From: Adhaeribacter rhizoryzae
Lineage (GTDB): Bacteria > Bacteroidota > Bacteroidia > Cytophagales > Hymenobacteraceae
Reading direction: 5' to 3'
DNA: 64,000 bases
Assembly (NCBI RefSeq): GCF_008629685.1
Contig: NZ_VWSF01000017.1
Span: forward strand, 82,005 to 146,004
The notes beneath the pieces are model-generated. The model made no database searches and was not told where the DNA came from. It saw only the letters and a program-made list of their open reading frames with translations. The position numbers and the translations under genes were made by a program. This document shows, one piece after another, positions 1 through 9,189 of the stretch (its first letter is position 1; each line of letters opens with the position of its first letter).

Positions 1-896
1 AGTACATGGTCGTTGTTGTTGCTTTTAACGTTGCCGGTATTTATTACCTCGGGGGTGCGCTGGTCTAAATCGAATCGGTACATCAGGCCTTCGCTGTTGT
101 AAATTAACGTTTTGTTATCGGGAGTCCAGTTGGGCGCCTGCAACGATTTGGGGGCGGTATAAATAATGTCGCGGTTGCCGGTAGCTATTTCCAGCAACTC
201 AATCTGGCTGCCAATGTATTCGCGGTAAGGCACAAAGTTTTCTTTGGCTGGTACGGTTAGGCGCACATCCCGGAAAAGGCCTTTTTCTACTATATCTTTG
301 TTATGGGCGCACACAAATAAACCTACATAAATTTCATCGCCAATATTTAAGTTAGCTACCTGCTCGGTTACAAAAGGCTCGCCAAACTTAGCTACCCGCA
401 TGGTGTAAGTATTGCCGCGCCGTTCCAGTTGTATTACATCGGGAGCTGTAACTTTAGAACGAACTTCTTCGGTAACAGCGGCGGTTGCTTTCCGGTATTG
501 CAGGGCGGTGAGGCCATCGCCGTGTACCACGGCGTTTACGTGCGGTGCGTTAGGTTCTAAACTGGTGCGGGCCATCCAGCCAATTTTACGGTGCGGATCT
601 ACGCCTTTACCCATTAGTTTGCCCCGCGTATACAAAATAAAATCTCCTTTAAGCTTTTTCCAGACAAAATGGAATTCATCTTTTTCGGCCCAAATATTGG
701 TGCCGGAGCCCGTAAGCGTATATTCCTGGGTTTTGGCGTTGTACGTGGCCGAACCTTTGTGTAAAACCGGTCCCACATCGGATTGTCCTTCGAAAACACC
801 TAGCTTATTTTGTTGGGCCCAAGAAGCGTAAGGCGCACCTGCTAAAGCCAGCAAGGCCAGCGCAAATAGTTGAAAAAAGAATAATTTATGTTTCAT
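1..896 (-). CDS. TolB/PD40-like secreted protein, 3' end outside the window
   Basis: Reading the minus strand from the ATG at 896 gives about 298 residues that run off the left edge without a stop, so the gene is partial. Residues 1-25 form a Sec signal peptide (basic MKHK start, Leu/Ala-rich core, AYASWAQ-like end). The next ~190 residues are a beta-rich, DUF1349-like region with WAEKDEFHFVWKKLKGDF and GWMARTSLEPNAPHVNA. From about residue 245 a WD40-like/PD40 repeat begins (SLQAPNWTPDNKTLIYNSEG), as in TolB-type propellers. Family members are usually annotated as biopolymer transporter TolR or TolB-like, but they are periplasmic propeller proteins of unproven role. The more complete reading on this strand makes overlapping plus-strand frames shadows. 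Confidence 0.8.
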   Translation of the reverse strand, partial: MKHKLFFFQLFALALLALAGAPYASWAQQNKLGVFEGQSDVGPVLHKGSATYNAKTQEYTLTGSGTNIWAEKDEFHFVWKKLKGDFILYTRGKLMGKGVDPHRKIGWMARTSLEPNAPHVNAVVHGDGLTALQYRKATAAVTEEVRSKVTAPDVIQLERRGNTYTMRVAKFGEPFVTEQVANLNIGDEIYVGLFVCAHNKDIVEKGLFRDVRLTVPAKENFVPYREYIGSQIELLEIATGNRDIIYTAPKSLQAPNWTPDNKTLIYNSEGLMYRFDLDQRTPEVINTGNVKSNNNDHV

Positions 897-1030
897 AACA
901 GAAAAGTTTGAACAAACGATTTTAGAGGTTTGGGTGGATTATTTCGTCTTTAATTTAAATAATTGTTTTGGCGTTTTAACTAAGACCGGGCACTTGTTTT
1001 TAACAGATTAACAAGTAGGAATATAATTGG

Positions 1031-1068
1031 CCAAAAACAAAAAAGCACAACTGTTAACCAGTTGTGCT
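1031..1068 (-). terminator. Rho-independent terminator of the OmpH-like gene
   Basis: A 10-bp perfect stem (AGCACAACTG / CAGTTGTGCT) with a 5-nt loop is followed on the minus strand by a T-rich tract (TTTTTTGTTTTTGG). It lies 26 bp past the stop codon of the minus-strand lipoprotein gene. Confidence 0.85.
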
Positions 1069-1093
1069 CTTGTTGCTAAATGATGGGATTATT

Positions 1094-1747
1094 TTATTTA
1101 ATGCCTAATTTAGCTTTTACCAGCGGCATTATGTTGTGGCTTTCTTTCGCGTAAATAAACGAGCCGGTGTTGGTATCAAAAATATAATCGTAGCCATTTT
1201 CTTTGCCTACATCTTTCACAGCTTTTTCGGCTTTGTCCAGAATAGGCTTAAACAAGTCTTCCCGCTTTTTGGCTACCTGCTGCTGCCCCGATACCTGCGA
1301 TTGTTGTAAACGCTGTTCTAAATCTTGCAGGGCCCGGATGCGGGTTTCTTTTACCGCATCTACCATGGTTTTCTCCTGAGACTGGAATTCGGTAATTTTG
1401 GTTTGATATTCAGACTGCAAACCGCCAAATTGTTTTTCCAGGTTTTTTACAAAAGCTTCCAGGTTTGCTTCGGCTCTTTTGGTTTCGGGCATTACTTTAA
1501 GCAGTTCTGCGGAGTTAATGTAACCAAACTTCTGGTTGGGAGCAGTTGCCGTGGTTGGGGTAGCAGTGGCGGCAGGGGTGCTGGTGGCCGAAGTTTCGGT
1601 AGTGGCAACGGCACCGGAATCGGCGGTAACAGCCGTGTTGGGAGTGGTGGTTTTTCCGGCATCGCCTCCTTTTTGCTGGCACCCGGTAAATAAAGTAGTT
1701 CCGGCTACAGATAAACTTAAGGCTAAAACTAAAAAGGGCCTCTTCAT
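1094..1747 (-). CDS. OmpH/Skp-family lipoprotein
   Basis: 217 residues. The N-terminus is a lipoprotein signal (MKRPFLVLALSLSVAGTTL, then lipobox LFTGC with Cys about 23). A Thr/Ala/Pro-rich linker of about 45 residues follows, with no predicted fold. The rest is an OmpH/Skp domain: KFGYINSAELLKVMPETKRA near residue 73, a long coiled-coil arm rich in Lys, Glu and Gln, and the closing YDYIFDTNTGSFIYAKESHNI strand typical of the family. Skp proteins are trimeric periplasmic holdases for outer-membrane proteins. Bacteroidota carry several paralogues. Here lipidation and the linker suggest a membrane-tethered version. It stands alone with its own terminator downstream. Confidence 0.88.
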   Translation of the reverse strand: MKRPFLVLALSLSVAGTTLFTGCQQKGGDAGKTTTPNTAVTADSGAVATTETSATSTPAATATPTTATAPNQKFGYINSAELLKVMPETKRAEANLEAFVKNLEKQFGGLQSEYQTKITEFQSQEKTMVDAVKETRIRALQDLEQRLQQSQVSGQQQVAKKREDLFKPILDKAEKAVKDVGKENGYDYIFDTNTGSFIYAKESHNIMPLVKAKLGIK

Positions 1748-1974
1748 AATTGGTGGTATATAAATTAAATTAAAATTAACGGCAACAAAATAGCTATATT
1801 ATCTGGGTATTTCCTATTATTTTTTGTTCGGAATACCGCAAGTACCTTGCTCTGGGGTAATCTGGTAAGGTTAAAAACAAGGCTTTTTTAATCATAAACC
1901 CATTTTTTACTGCATTCTTAGCCAGCAAATATTTATTGTTCAGCGTATGCGGTAGCAGTGCTCAGGGGTAAATA

Positions 1975-2436
1975 TTAGCGTAATTCTTCAAAACTGTACT
2001 GTGCATCGCCCCAAAATTGATCCAGGGCAATAATTCGCGGCTTAAAAAAAGAAATGAGCGTAGGCCAATCGTCGCGGTTAAACAAATTTACAGAACTAAT
2101 TTCTTTATATATCCGGCTAATAATTTTACCGTTTTCATCCTGCGTATGCAAGGCCCATTCCCAGGTTTCGCCAACTTGTTCGTGCAGGTAGGTTTTTAAA
2201 GTAGTAAACTGGTCAAAAAATATTTCCTGAATTTCAGGGTCCGGGTGCGTTAGTTCTATGCCAATGGAAGCAATATTTTTATCAGCTTTCATCCGGAAAT
2301 AAACGTGTTTCTGGCCGGTATTATAATTCAGCCAGTTGGGTTTTAATCCTTCCGCCGACAGCACGGGTGCCATGTATTGCCCAAAGGTAGTCCAGAAAGC
2401 CTGGCGTAATTGCGAAGCTTGTTCTCTTGTGTACAT
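1975..2436 (-). CDS. DUF4268 family protein
   Basis: 153 residues, matching the usual size of stand-alone DUF4268 proteins. Recognisable features are the start REQASQLRQAFWTTFGQYM, the GLKPNWLNYNTGQKHVYFRM stretch, and the end DQFWGDAQYSFEELR. Such proteins share a fold with the nuclease-associated DUF4268 found at the C-terminus of some restriction-like proteins, but the solo form lacks nuclease motifs and has no known role. It is soluble, has no signal peptide, and stands alone between intergenic stretches. Confidence 0.8.
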   Translation of the reverse strand: MYTREQASQLRQAFWTTFGQYMAPVLSAEGLKPNWLNYNTGQKHVYFRMKADKNIASIGIELTHPDPEIQEIFFDQFTTLKTYLHEQVGETWEWALHTQDENGKIISRIYKEISSVNLFNRDDWPTLISFFKPRIIALDQFWGDAQYSFEELR

Positions 2437-3009
2437 GCTTCAAAATTAACAATAACCTGCCAAGTTCAGGCTGCTAAACCCATAGAAATAATTACTATGC
2501 ATTAATAATATATGTAGTAATAAATTTAACTATAAAAAATATTGAGGATCAAGGTAGGACCGTAAACTTAAAAAAGTTGGCACTATATTCCGGCTTTAGA
2601 ATTCAATAATTTAACAATAGATATATTTAGGTTAAAAAATTTATATTAATTATTTGTTTTATACTAATATTGTTGTTATATTTACTACCAGCCTTGTATT
2701 TTTTAAATTTTATTAGAGTTCGCAGCTTGTTTGGGCTTACTACAAAAAATATTGAGCTAAACGCCAAAAAGCAGCAGTTCTGAAATTAATAATGAAATTT
2801 CTTGGAGCCAATACCCTGTATTTATTGGTTTGAGTAAGGGTGTACGTGTCTAAAATACATCTAATTTAGGTGGGAGTGTTTTTAATTTTAAAACTATTTT
2901 TAAAATGAAGTCAGGGTAAATGATAAAGAGCGGGCAGGTTTTAGCCTTAACTGATGCGTTAAGGTGAAAGCTTATAAAAGAGTAACAGTGGTCATATTTT
3001 TTTTTTTGA
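2437..3009. other. AT-rich intergenic stretch, no gene seen
   Basis: No open frame with coding character on either strand. Very AT-rich, with homopolymer runs. It presumably holds the promoter of the minus-strand DUF4268 gene near its left end and that of the plus-strand gene at 3010 near its right end, but I cannot place either box with confidence. Confidence 0.5.
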
Positions 3010-3381
3010 ATGCTGCGAGTTATGGGTTTCGAAATGTTTAAAATAGATGGCATTGCCTATCTGGTAGTTCCTAAAGATTATACGGTGCAAGCCAAAATAA
3101 ACAACAGTTACCAGTTCGAATCCAGTACCGGTATGCCGGCGCAGGAAGTAGAAGCAATTCTGAACGAAAATATTATAAAGCTGCTCCGCCACTACGTAGA
3201 ACTATTTATGCCCCACATTATCCCCGCCGATTTATATTTTGATTATACCGATTTGTATACATTTGTCGGGAAGTTGAACCGCCACGAAATACGGGAAGCA
3301 ACTGCTACTGAAAAAGAAACTTATTGCAACAAAGAAGTAATAACCCTCTATTACGATTACAATACCCACATAACGCTGTAA
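3010..3381 (+). CDS. hypothetical protein
   Basis: 123 residues; function not recognised. Composition and codon use resemble the neighbouring real genes. It is soluble, with alternating hydrophobic/polar strands (FKIDGIAYLVVPKDYTV) followed by a probable helix (EVEAILNENIIKLLRHYVEL) and Tyr/Asp-rich segments. Start is uncertain: Met1 (3010), Met5 (3022) and Met9 (3034, MFKIDG) are all possible, and no clear ribosome-binding site decides. It converges with the PH-domain gene at 3408, 26 bp apart, without an obvious terminator between them. Confidence 0.6.
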   Translation: MLRVMGFEMFKIDGIAYLVVPKDYTVQAKINNSYQFESSTGMPAQEVEAILNENIIKLLRHYVELFMPHIIPADLYFDYTDLYTFVGKLNRHEIREATATEKETYCNKEVITLYYDYNTHITL

Positions 3382-3407
3382 ATTTTTCCGGCAAACCTGC
3401 TCTAATA

Positions 3408-3785
3408 TTATTTCAGAATATGCGTACTAAGCAGTTGGTACACCACATTTATATTATTATCTTTTTTAAACTCTTTTCGGATGGGCTCCGGCTGACCAGT
3501 AATCCAGATTTTTAATTCCGCATCTAAATCCAGGAGACCCGCACTTTCTTTCGAAAATTTAGTTATAGAACGATAAGGCACCGATAAATATTCGGCTTTA
3601 GAACCGGTTAAACCTTGTTTCTCCACCAAAATCAGGCGCTTATTCGTAAACACAAACATATCCCGGATTACCTTAAAAGCTATTTCCAGGCGTTCGCCTT
3701 CTACCAATACCATCGAAAATTCCTTTTGCAACTTATCCAGCGAAACTTCAGAAGCGTTGCCCATTAAGCCATCGAGTAAGCCCAT
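3408..3785 (-). CDS. bacterial PH-domain protein (bPH_1/YvbH-like)
   Basis: 125 residues, about one bacterial pleckstrin-homology domain. It has the characteristic N-terminal MGLLDGLMGNASEV helix, the strand ERLEIAFKVIRDMFVFTNKR with the conserved FTNKRLILV turn, and the SVPYRSITKFSKESAG strand pair. Structures of the bPH_1 family form ring oligomers; ligand and role remain unknown. No signal peptide, so cytoplasmic. It appears monocistronic. Confidence 0.88.
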   Translation of the reverse strand: MGLLDGLMGNASEVSLDKLQKEFSMVLVEGERLEIAFKVIRDMFVFTNKRLILVEKQGLTGSKAEYLSVPYRSITKFSKESAGLLDLDAELKIWITGQPEPIRKEFKKDNNINVVYQLLSTHILK

Positions 3786-4092
3786 GTTTATATTTGTTAA
3801 GTTAAGAATGAAAATAAGAATTTATAGCAGGCTTGTACCCAATTTAAAAAACTAGTTATAGTCCCAAAGTATTAATATAAGGTATAATATTTTATCTGAT
3901 GCAGCCAGCATAAAATTATTTTAGAGCAGTAGGAAAGTGGCTGAGGAATATTTATAAAAGGTGGGCAAGTAAAACTAAAAAGAGCGTTGAGAATTGGTAC
4001 TGAAAGGCATTAAGCCGTTAAAAAATTAGAGAGGCAACCCGGTATTTGGCCCGTTAAAAAAAATAATAGTTCTGGTAAATAACTTGTTTAAT
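3786..4092. other. intergenic, nothing recognised
   Basis: 307 bp without a supportable frame. Contains the promoter region of the PH-domain gene at its left end and short poly-A/poly-T stretches; no hairpin of note. Confidence 0.4.
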
Positions 4093-4314
4093 TTAACGAT
4101 TAATCCAGCTTAGTTTTTTACGAGGGTCGCAATGCTGAATACAAAGTTTATCCTGGGCAAATAATTCTAAACCTTTTTTGTAAGCAGCAAAAAATGAATC
4201 AAATCCTTCTATTACTTTTTGCTCCCTTATAAGAATGTACTGGTCTTTGTACTCCCGCTTCAGATTATTTTCATTCTCCAGGAAGAATACGAAATCTTTT
4301 TCAATATCATACAT
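4093..4314 (-). CDS. small hypothetical protein (DUF5678-like)
   Basis: 73 residues. The pattern 'EYKDQYILIREQKVIEGF' followed by a helix 'DSFFAAYKKGLELF' and a terminal IQHC resembles small DUF5678-type domains (keep-alive strand, gly/ser turn, alpha helix), seen often as stand-alone proteins in Cytophagales. That assignment is a pattern impression and not secure. Soluble and without signal peptide. Terminates just beyond a short poly-A region. Confidence 0.55.
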   Translation of the reverse strand: MYDIEKDFVFFLENENNLKREYKDQYILIREQKVIEGFDSFFAAYKKGLELFAQDKLCIQHCDPRKKLSWINR

Positions 4315-4761
4315 AAAACTAAAATTTTATACTTGACAATGATAAGTTTAACAACACGTTAATAGCCAACTTTTTGTTACTATTAAGTTAATGCTTTTTT
4401 TATAAATTTATTTACAAGGTTGTTTAATCAAAAAAAAAATCGTTTAAACTTAGTCTATAAACTTTATACAATAAAATTTTACTTAAAAATATTTTATGTA
4501 AGCAGGGTGAGAAGTATAAGTTGGTGATTTTTTATAATTGTTAATATTAACCACCAGTAGTTGGCACACCAACTTACCTCTTGTTAGTAATGGTATTAAG
4601 AATTTATATAAGCGCAAATATTACTAGTTACTCCGGATAAAGTTCTTTAACCAGCAGTTTTACAAGTTAAGGAACGTAATGTTTTTACAATTGCAGTTTT
4701 GCTACTATGCTAAATAAATTTTTGCGCTTACAATAATTATTAGCCCATCTTTTTAATTTAA
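4315..4761. other. AT-rich intergenic with one 9-bp inverted repeat
   Basis: No coding frame. AAGTTGGTG at 4518-4526 is inverted as CACCAACTT at 4567-4575 (spacing 40), enclosing a smaller TGGTG/CCACC match. It could be an RNA hairpin or operator, but there is no second copy in the window to support either. Confidence 0.35.
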
Positions 4762-4797
4762 GTACAAAGCTGGCACATTTCCACACCAGCTTTGTAC
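4762..4797 (-). terminator. hairpin terminator after the 4828-5076 gene
   Basis: Perfect 12-bp stem (GTACAAAGCTGG / CCAGCTTTGTAC) with a 12-nt loop. On the minus strand it is followed by TTAAATTAAAAAG, an imperfect T-tract. It lies 30 bp after the stop of the minus-strand gene. Confidence 0.65.
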
Positions 4798-4827
4798 AGT
4801 TATTTTGCAACCTTATTTATTAAAATG

Positions 4828-5076
4828 TTAATTAACCGAAGGGCTTAAACCAATATTTTCGGGGTTGTTCAGCTCATCGGTATTTTCTTCCATCAGTTCT
4901 TTCAGAACCAGATCGGTGCCATTAGAAACCAGTAAAGCAAAATAAACGGGCAGCGTATCTGAGCCATTTTGCGCTAAGTTAGCTGATACCACTTTCCAGC
5001 CTTGTTTGGCTAATTGGTTTAAATCTATCTCAAAAGCTTCGGCCGAGTCGGTGGTTAATACCTTGTATTTTTTCAT
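4828..5076 (-). CDS. small DUF4177-like protein
   Basis: 82 residues. The first 50 follow the DUF4177 pattern: a first strand MKKYKVLTT, a helix in which 'LNQLAKQGWKVVSANL' gives the conserved 'L..lg.eGWelv' motif, and a second strand YFALLVSNG. The last 30 residues are acidic and probably disordered (EENTDELNNPENIG). Small cytoplasmic proteins of this type have no known function. Monocistronic with its own hairpin terminator. Confidence 0.6.
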   Translation of the reverse strand: MKKYKVLTTDSAEAFEIDLNQLAKQGWKVVSANLAQNGSDTLPVYFALLVSNGTDLVLKELMEENTDELNNPENIGLSPSVN

Positions 5077-5352
5077 AATTTTACTTTATACTAATTTTAA
5101 TTAATTCTGTTTGGCAACTGGTTTAATAAACTTGTGGCACAAAATCTGTTCTATAACAATTACGGTAAGAAGTAGCCTTAAAAATGTGTTTTGAACCTTA
5201 TTTTAAGCTTTACAAATAAGATTTAAATAGAAATTTCAGGTTATTTTAAAAATATTTAAATATAAATTGGTGTATATCTAATTTATATCTAAATTATTAA
5301 TACCTAAAGGAATTTGGACCGTAGAAGGCTATTCTAATTACTTTATTTTACC

Positions 5353-5631
5353 ATGAAATACATAGTTTTTAACTTAAAAGAAGAAGCGGAGGCTTTCTGT
5401 ACCATGGTCGATGCGGCTTTAGGTTATCCTAAAACGTATACTTTAGGAGCAGGAGCAGGTGTTTACCAGCAGGCGGTGCAGAAAACTTATTCTACTTATG
5501 CCACTCCTATAAAAAAATACAACGCCGAAAAATATGCTTACCCGGTTACCGAAGCCAACCGTCACCTGATTCCGGCCGAAAAAGAAATGATTGAATATTT
5601 AGAGAATTGGTACCCCGATGGTATAATCTAA
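5353..5631 (+). CDS. hypothetical protein
   Basis: 92 residues; function not recognised. Begins MKYIVFNLKEEAEAFCTMVD, a strand-helix start, then a Tyr/Ala-rich segment and the end HLIPAEKEMIEYLENWYPDG. The C-terminal pattern 'L.p.E...ie.Le.Wyp' recalls small phage-derived proteins, but no phage genes surround it. The start is the first ATG after a stop; a good terminator follows 13 bp after the stop codon, supporting a real, separately transcribed gene. Confidence 0.65.
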   Translation: MKYIVFNLKEEAEAFCTMVDAALGYPKTYTLGAGAGVYQQAVQKTYSTYATPIKKYNAEKYAYPVTEANRHLIPAEKEMIEYLENWYPDGII

Positions 5632-5643
5632 ACGGCCAACTTG

Positions 5644-5671
5644 AAAGCACTTTATCCATGTGCTTTTTTTA
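5644..5671 (+). terminator. Rho-independent terminator
   Basis: AAAGCAC / GTGCTTT stem with a 9-nt loop followed by TTTTATTTTA, directly after the 92-residue gene. Confidence 0.8.
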
Positions 5672-5812
5672 TTTTATAGCTTATTTCATTAATGGCTTTC
5701 TTATCGGTTTGTTTTTATTCACCGCATCAGGCGAACAGGACAAGCTATTAGTTTTGGTTTAATTTAGAACAAGGCTAAACGGAATACGTGTTGGTTGGCA
5801 AATTGGAGAGCG

Positions 5813-6139
5813 TTAAGCAAAAAGATTATGCACAAACTTATCCGGAAAGCCCAGGCAGTTAAGATAATCCAGGATAATATGAATAATTAGGCCTACTGAA
5901 AAAATCCGGAGCCGGGGCACAAAGTACAGCGCACAGTAAATAATAATGGGGATGGGCGTATGAAATAAATGGTAGTTGATGCTGCATCGTTCCGAATCGT
6001 AAAAAGGATTGGCCATAATATGATCTACGTCGATAATCATGCCGGCCATTAACCGAATAAAGGCTGCCCGGCCGTAGCGAGGGTAAAAAATTAGTGTAAC
6101 AAGAATTGGTATTAATAAATGCAGAACGAGGTGCAGCAT
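5813..6139 (-). CDS. DUF6122 family membrane protein
   Basis: 108 residues, the family's usual size. Three hydrophobic segments (residues ~3-20, ~65-85, ~85-100). Polar residues typical of the YdjM-like membrane metal-hydrolase group are kept: HLVLHLLIP near the start, DVDHIMANPFYDSERCSINYH and FHTPIPII in the middle, and HIILDYLNC near the end. The conserved His/Asp set suggests a membrane metal site, but no activity is known. It lies 107 bp downstream of the FAD dehydrogenase gene on the same strand and might be co-transcribed. Confidence 0.8.
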   Translation of the reverse strand: MLHLVLHLLIPILVTLIFYPRYGRAAFIRLMAGMIIDVDHIMANPFYDSERCSINYHLFHTPIPIIIYCALYFVPRLRIFSVGLIIHIILDYLNCLGFPDKFVHNLFA

Positions 6140-6246
6140 GTTCTAAATAATAAAGGTATGGGGCTTTTACTATAAACCTTAGGCCGGGGTTCGCAGATTT
6201 TTTGCAGCTATCTTTTACGATTGCAGCCTGTTTGCTCAGCGTGTTT

Positions 6247-9189
6247 TTATTTAATTAAAGCTTCCCACAGAATTTCTACCGGGTGCTGGGCCAATCGGCC
6301 AGTACCGTCTTTTATCTGGTGCCGGCAACTGGTGCCTGGTGCGGCTACCATAACTTCGGCAGCTAAAGCCCGCACAGCCGGGAAAAGCACCAACTCCCCA
6401 ATTTTCATCGATACCTCGTAGTGTTCGGCTTCGTAGCCAAAAGAGCCCGCCATGCCACAGCAACCCGAAGGAATAACATCGACGTGGTAATTTACCGGTA
6501 GCGATAATATTTTAACCGTAGCATTTACCGACGACAACGCTTTTTGATGGCAATGGCCATGAATTTTAATCTTTTTTTCGGCAGTGGTAAATCTATCGGC
6601 TTTAATAAAACCCCGGCTTATTTCGGTAGCCAGAAACTCATCAATTAAAAATGCCTGTTTGGCTATAGCCTGGGCTTGAGGCAATAAATTATCCGGTACC
6701 AAATCTAAATATTCATCGCGCAAAGTAAGTATCGCCGAAGGTTCCAGGCCTACAATTGGCGCACCATCTGCCAGCACCTGGCCTAAAAGTTCTGTGTTTT
6801 TGATAGCCAGTTTTTGCGCATCGCGCAGTAAACCTTTCGATAAATAAGTGCGGCCACTTTCTTCGTGTTTGGGCACCTGCACCTCGTAACCCAGTGCATG
6901 CAGTAATTGCACCGCTCGCTGGCCTACGGCTACGTCGTTATAATTGGTAAATTCATCGGCGAATAAATATACTTTGGGTGCACCCGCCGCAGCCGGGTTA
7001 CCAGCCTGCCACTTGCGGAACCAAGCAATAAAAGTTGTTTTGTGCAAACGCGGTAAAGAACGTTCCGGCGCAAAACCCATCAATTTCTTGGCCAGTTTGC
7101 CGGCGGCATTATCGCTCATCATTAAATTATAAGCACCGGGCAGCACCGAAGCCAGCGCGTTAAGCTTGGTAAAATTACCCACCAGCCGGGTACGCAGTGG
7201 TATGCCGTTAGCATCGTAATAATGCTGCAGAAATTCGGCTTTCATTTTGGCCACATCTACCCCCGACGGGCATTCGGTTTTACAACCTTTACAGCTAATG
7301 CACAAATCCATTACACTCCGGATTTCTTCGTGATCGAAGTTGTTGATCTTATCAGAGTGGGTGAGGAACTGGCGCAGAATATTGGCGCGGGCGCGGGTGG
7401 TGTCGTGTTCCTGGCGGGTAGCCATAAAACTGGGGCACATGGTACCGCCCGTTAAGTTGGTTTTGCGACAGTCGCCGGAGCCGGAACATTTTTCGGCTAA
7501 CCGCAGAATGCTGCCTTCTTTATTAAAGTTGAAAACGGTTCTGTGTTTCGGGGTTTCCTGTTCGGGTGTATAGCGCAAATATTCATCCATGGGCGGCGTA
7601 TCTACTATTTTGCCGGCATTAAAAATATGCTGCGGGTCGAAAACCTGCTTTATCTGCCGGAAAAGTTCGTAAACGGCCGGCCCCATTATTTCGGGAATAA
7701 ATTCTCCGCGCAGCCGGCCATCGCCGTGCTCGCCACTGAGGGCACCATCGTATTTTTTCAGGATTTCAACGGTATCGGCCAAAACCTGCCGGAATAATTT
7801 TTTACCCTCCGAAGTTTTCAGGTTAAGCATGGGCTCGATGTGCAGCTCGCCGGCGCCGGCGTGGGCATAATAAGAAGCTACCAAATTGTGCTGCCGGAGC
7901 ATGGCATCTATGTCGGCCACATAGGCTGGTAAATCGGCGGCATCAACGGCACAATCTTCTATTAAATTTACCGGTTGGGTATCGCCGGGCATGTTGCGTA
8001 ATAAACCTAATCCGCCTTTCCGGACGTCCCAAGCCCGGTTAGCATCCGGACCTACCAGAATGGGATAGGCGTAGCCAATATTTTTTGCTTGTAAATCCCG
8101 CACCAGGTTTTGGGCTAATTCCTGTACAGTTGCCTTGGTATCAGAAAAAAATTCTACCATTAAAATGGCTTCCGGATCGCCTTGAATAAAAAAGCGGTTG
8201 GGCAGATGGCCCGGGTTGTGTTTGGTAAAATCCATTATCCGCTTATCCACCAATTCCGAGGCGGTAGGGTCGTGCTGCAGTGCTACTAAGTTGGCCGCCA
8301 AAGATTCCTGGAGCGTTGCGCAGTGAATACAAACCAGTGCGTTTTCCTTGGGCGGTAAATTCAGCAGGTTTATTTTCAGCTCCGTTAAAAAACAAAGCGT
8401 ACCTTCGGAGCCCGCCACCAAGCGGCACAAGTTAAAAGGCACATCGGGGTTTTGGAAAGGCGCTGTCGCGAGCAAAGCATCCAGGGCATAACCGGTGTTG
8501 CGGCGGGTTATCGATTTTTTAGGAAATTTTTCCTGGATTAGTTGTTGATTTTGGGGTTGCTCCAGTAAATGCAGCACCTCCTGGTAAATATTTTTCTCCA
8601 GCGAATCAGGGCCGTGGGTTTTCGCTTTTATTTCAGTAGGGGTTAAGGCTTTAAAAGTAGCTTCGGAACCATCGCTTAATAAAACCTTGGCTTCGAGCAG
8701 GTGATCGCGGGTGCTGCCCCATTTAATGCTGTGCAACCCGCAGGAATTATTGCCCACCATTCCCCCAATCATTGCCCGACTGGCTGTGGAGGTTTCGGGC
8801 CCGAACATTAAACCGTAAGGAAGCAGGTGTTTATTTAAGTCGTCGCGAATTACGCCGGGTTGTACCCGCGCCCATTTTTCTTGGGCATTTATTTCTAAAA
8901 TCTGGCCAAAGTGCGTAGAAATATCGACCACAATGCCCTGGCCTACCACCTGCCCGGCCAGCGAAGTGCCGGCAGCCCGGGGTATAAGCGTTACCTGGTG
9001 CTGCCGGGCAAAATTAATTAAAGTTTTAATATCGTCGGTGGTTTTGGGCAAGGCTACGGCTAGCGGCTTTTCCTGGTAAATAGAGGCATCGGTGGCGTAA
9101 ATCATCCGCATGGCATTGTCGATGCCGGTATTGCGGAAATAAAAATCGCCTGCCAGGTTATTTTTCAGGAGAGCCAGTTCGTCGGTCAT
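6247..9189 (-). CDS. FAD-linked oxidase / 4Fe-4S dehydrogenase (D-2-hydroxyacid dehydrogenase type)
   Basis: 980 residues, a fusion of GlcD-like and GlpC-like parts as in YdiJ-type proteins. Residues ~40-270 are a PCMH FAD-binding domain (PRAAGTSLAGQVVGQGIVVD; GGMVGNNSCGLHSIKWG). Residues ~280-530 form the FAD-oxidase C-terminal domain (HAGAGELHIEPML; GEHGDGRLRGEFIPE). Residues ~600-690 carry two Fe-S Cys clusters (CSGSGDCRKTNLTGGTMCPS; CISCKGCKTECPSG). The C-terminal part has CCG-type motifs (GHCHQKALS; IPSGCCGMAGSFG). Such enzymes oxidise D-lactate or another 2-hydroxyacid and pass electrons to the respiratory chain at the membrane face. Substrate is not readable from sequence. No signal peptide. 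Confidence 0.9.
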   Translation of the reverse strand: MTDELALLKNNLAGDFYFRNTGIDNAMRMIYATDASIYQEKPLAVALPKTTDDIKTLINFARQHQVTLIPRAAGTSLAGQVVGQGIVVDISTHFGQILEINAQEKWARVQPGVIRDDLNKHLLPYGLMFGPETSTASRAMIGGMVGNNSCGLHSIKWGSTRDHLLEAKVLLSDGSEATFKALTPTEIKAKTHGPDSLEKNIYQEVLHLLEQPQNQQLIQEKFPKKSITRRNTGYALDALLATAPFQNPDVPFNLCRLVAGSEGTLCFLTELKINLLNLPPKENALVCIHCATLQESLAANLVALQHDPTASELVDKRIMDFTKHNPGHLPNRFFIQGDPEAILMVEFFSDTKATVQELAQNLVRDLQAKNIGYAYPILVGPDANRAWDVRKGGLGLLRNMPGDTQPVNLIEDCAVDAADLPAYVADIDAMLRQHNLVASYYAHAGAGELHIEPMLNLKTSEGKKLFRQVLADTVEILKKYDGALSGEHGDGRLRGEFIPEIMGPAVYELFRQIKQVFDPQHIFNAGKIVDTPPMDEYLRYTPEQETPKHRTVFNFNKEGSILRLAEKCSGSGDCRKTNLTGGTMCPSFMATRQEHDTTRARANILRQFLTHSDKINNFDHEEIRSVMDLCISCKGCKTECPSGVDVAKMKAEFLQHYYDANGIPLRTRLVGNFTKLNALASVLPGAYNLMMSDNAAGKLAKKLMGFAPERSLPRLHKTTFIAWFRKWQAGNPAAAGAPKVYLFADEFTNYNDVAVGQRAVQLLHALGYEVQVPKHEESGRTYLSKGLLRDAQKLAIKNTELLGQVLADGAPIVGLEPSAILTLRDEYLDLVPDNLLPQAQAIAKQAFLIDEFLATEISRGFIKADRFTTAEKKIKIHGHCHQKALSSVNATVKILSLPVNYHVDVIPSGCCGMAGSFGYEAEHYEVSMKIGELVLFPAVRALAAEVMVAAPGTSCRHQIKDGTGRLAQHPVEILWEALIK

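Noticed and set aside
412..831. Plus-strand reading frame opposite the TolB-like gene
   Set aside because: Low-complexity, signal-less product; the minus-strand frame has a signal peptide, conserved motifs and continues past the window edge.
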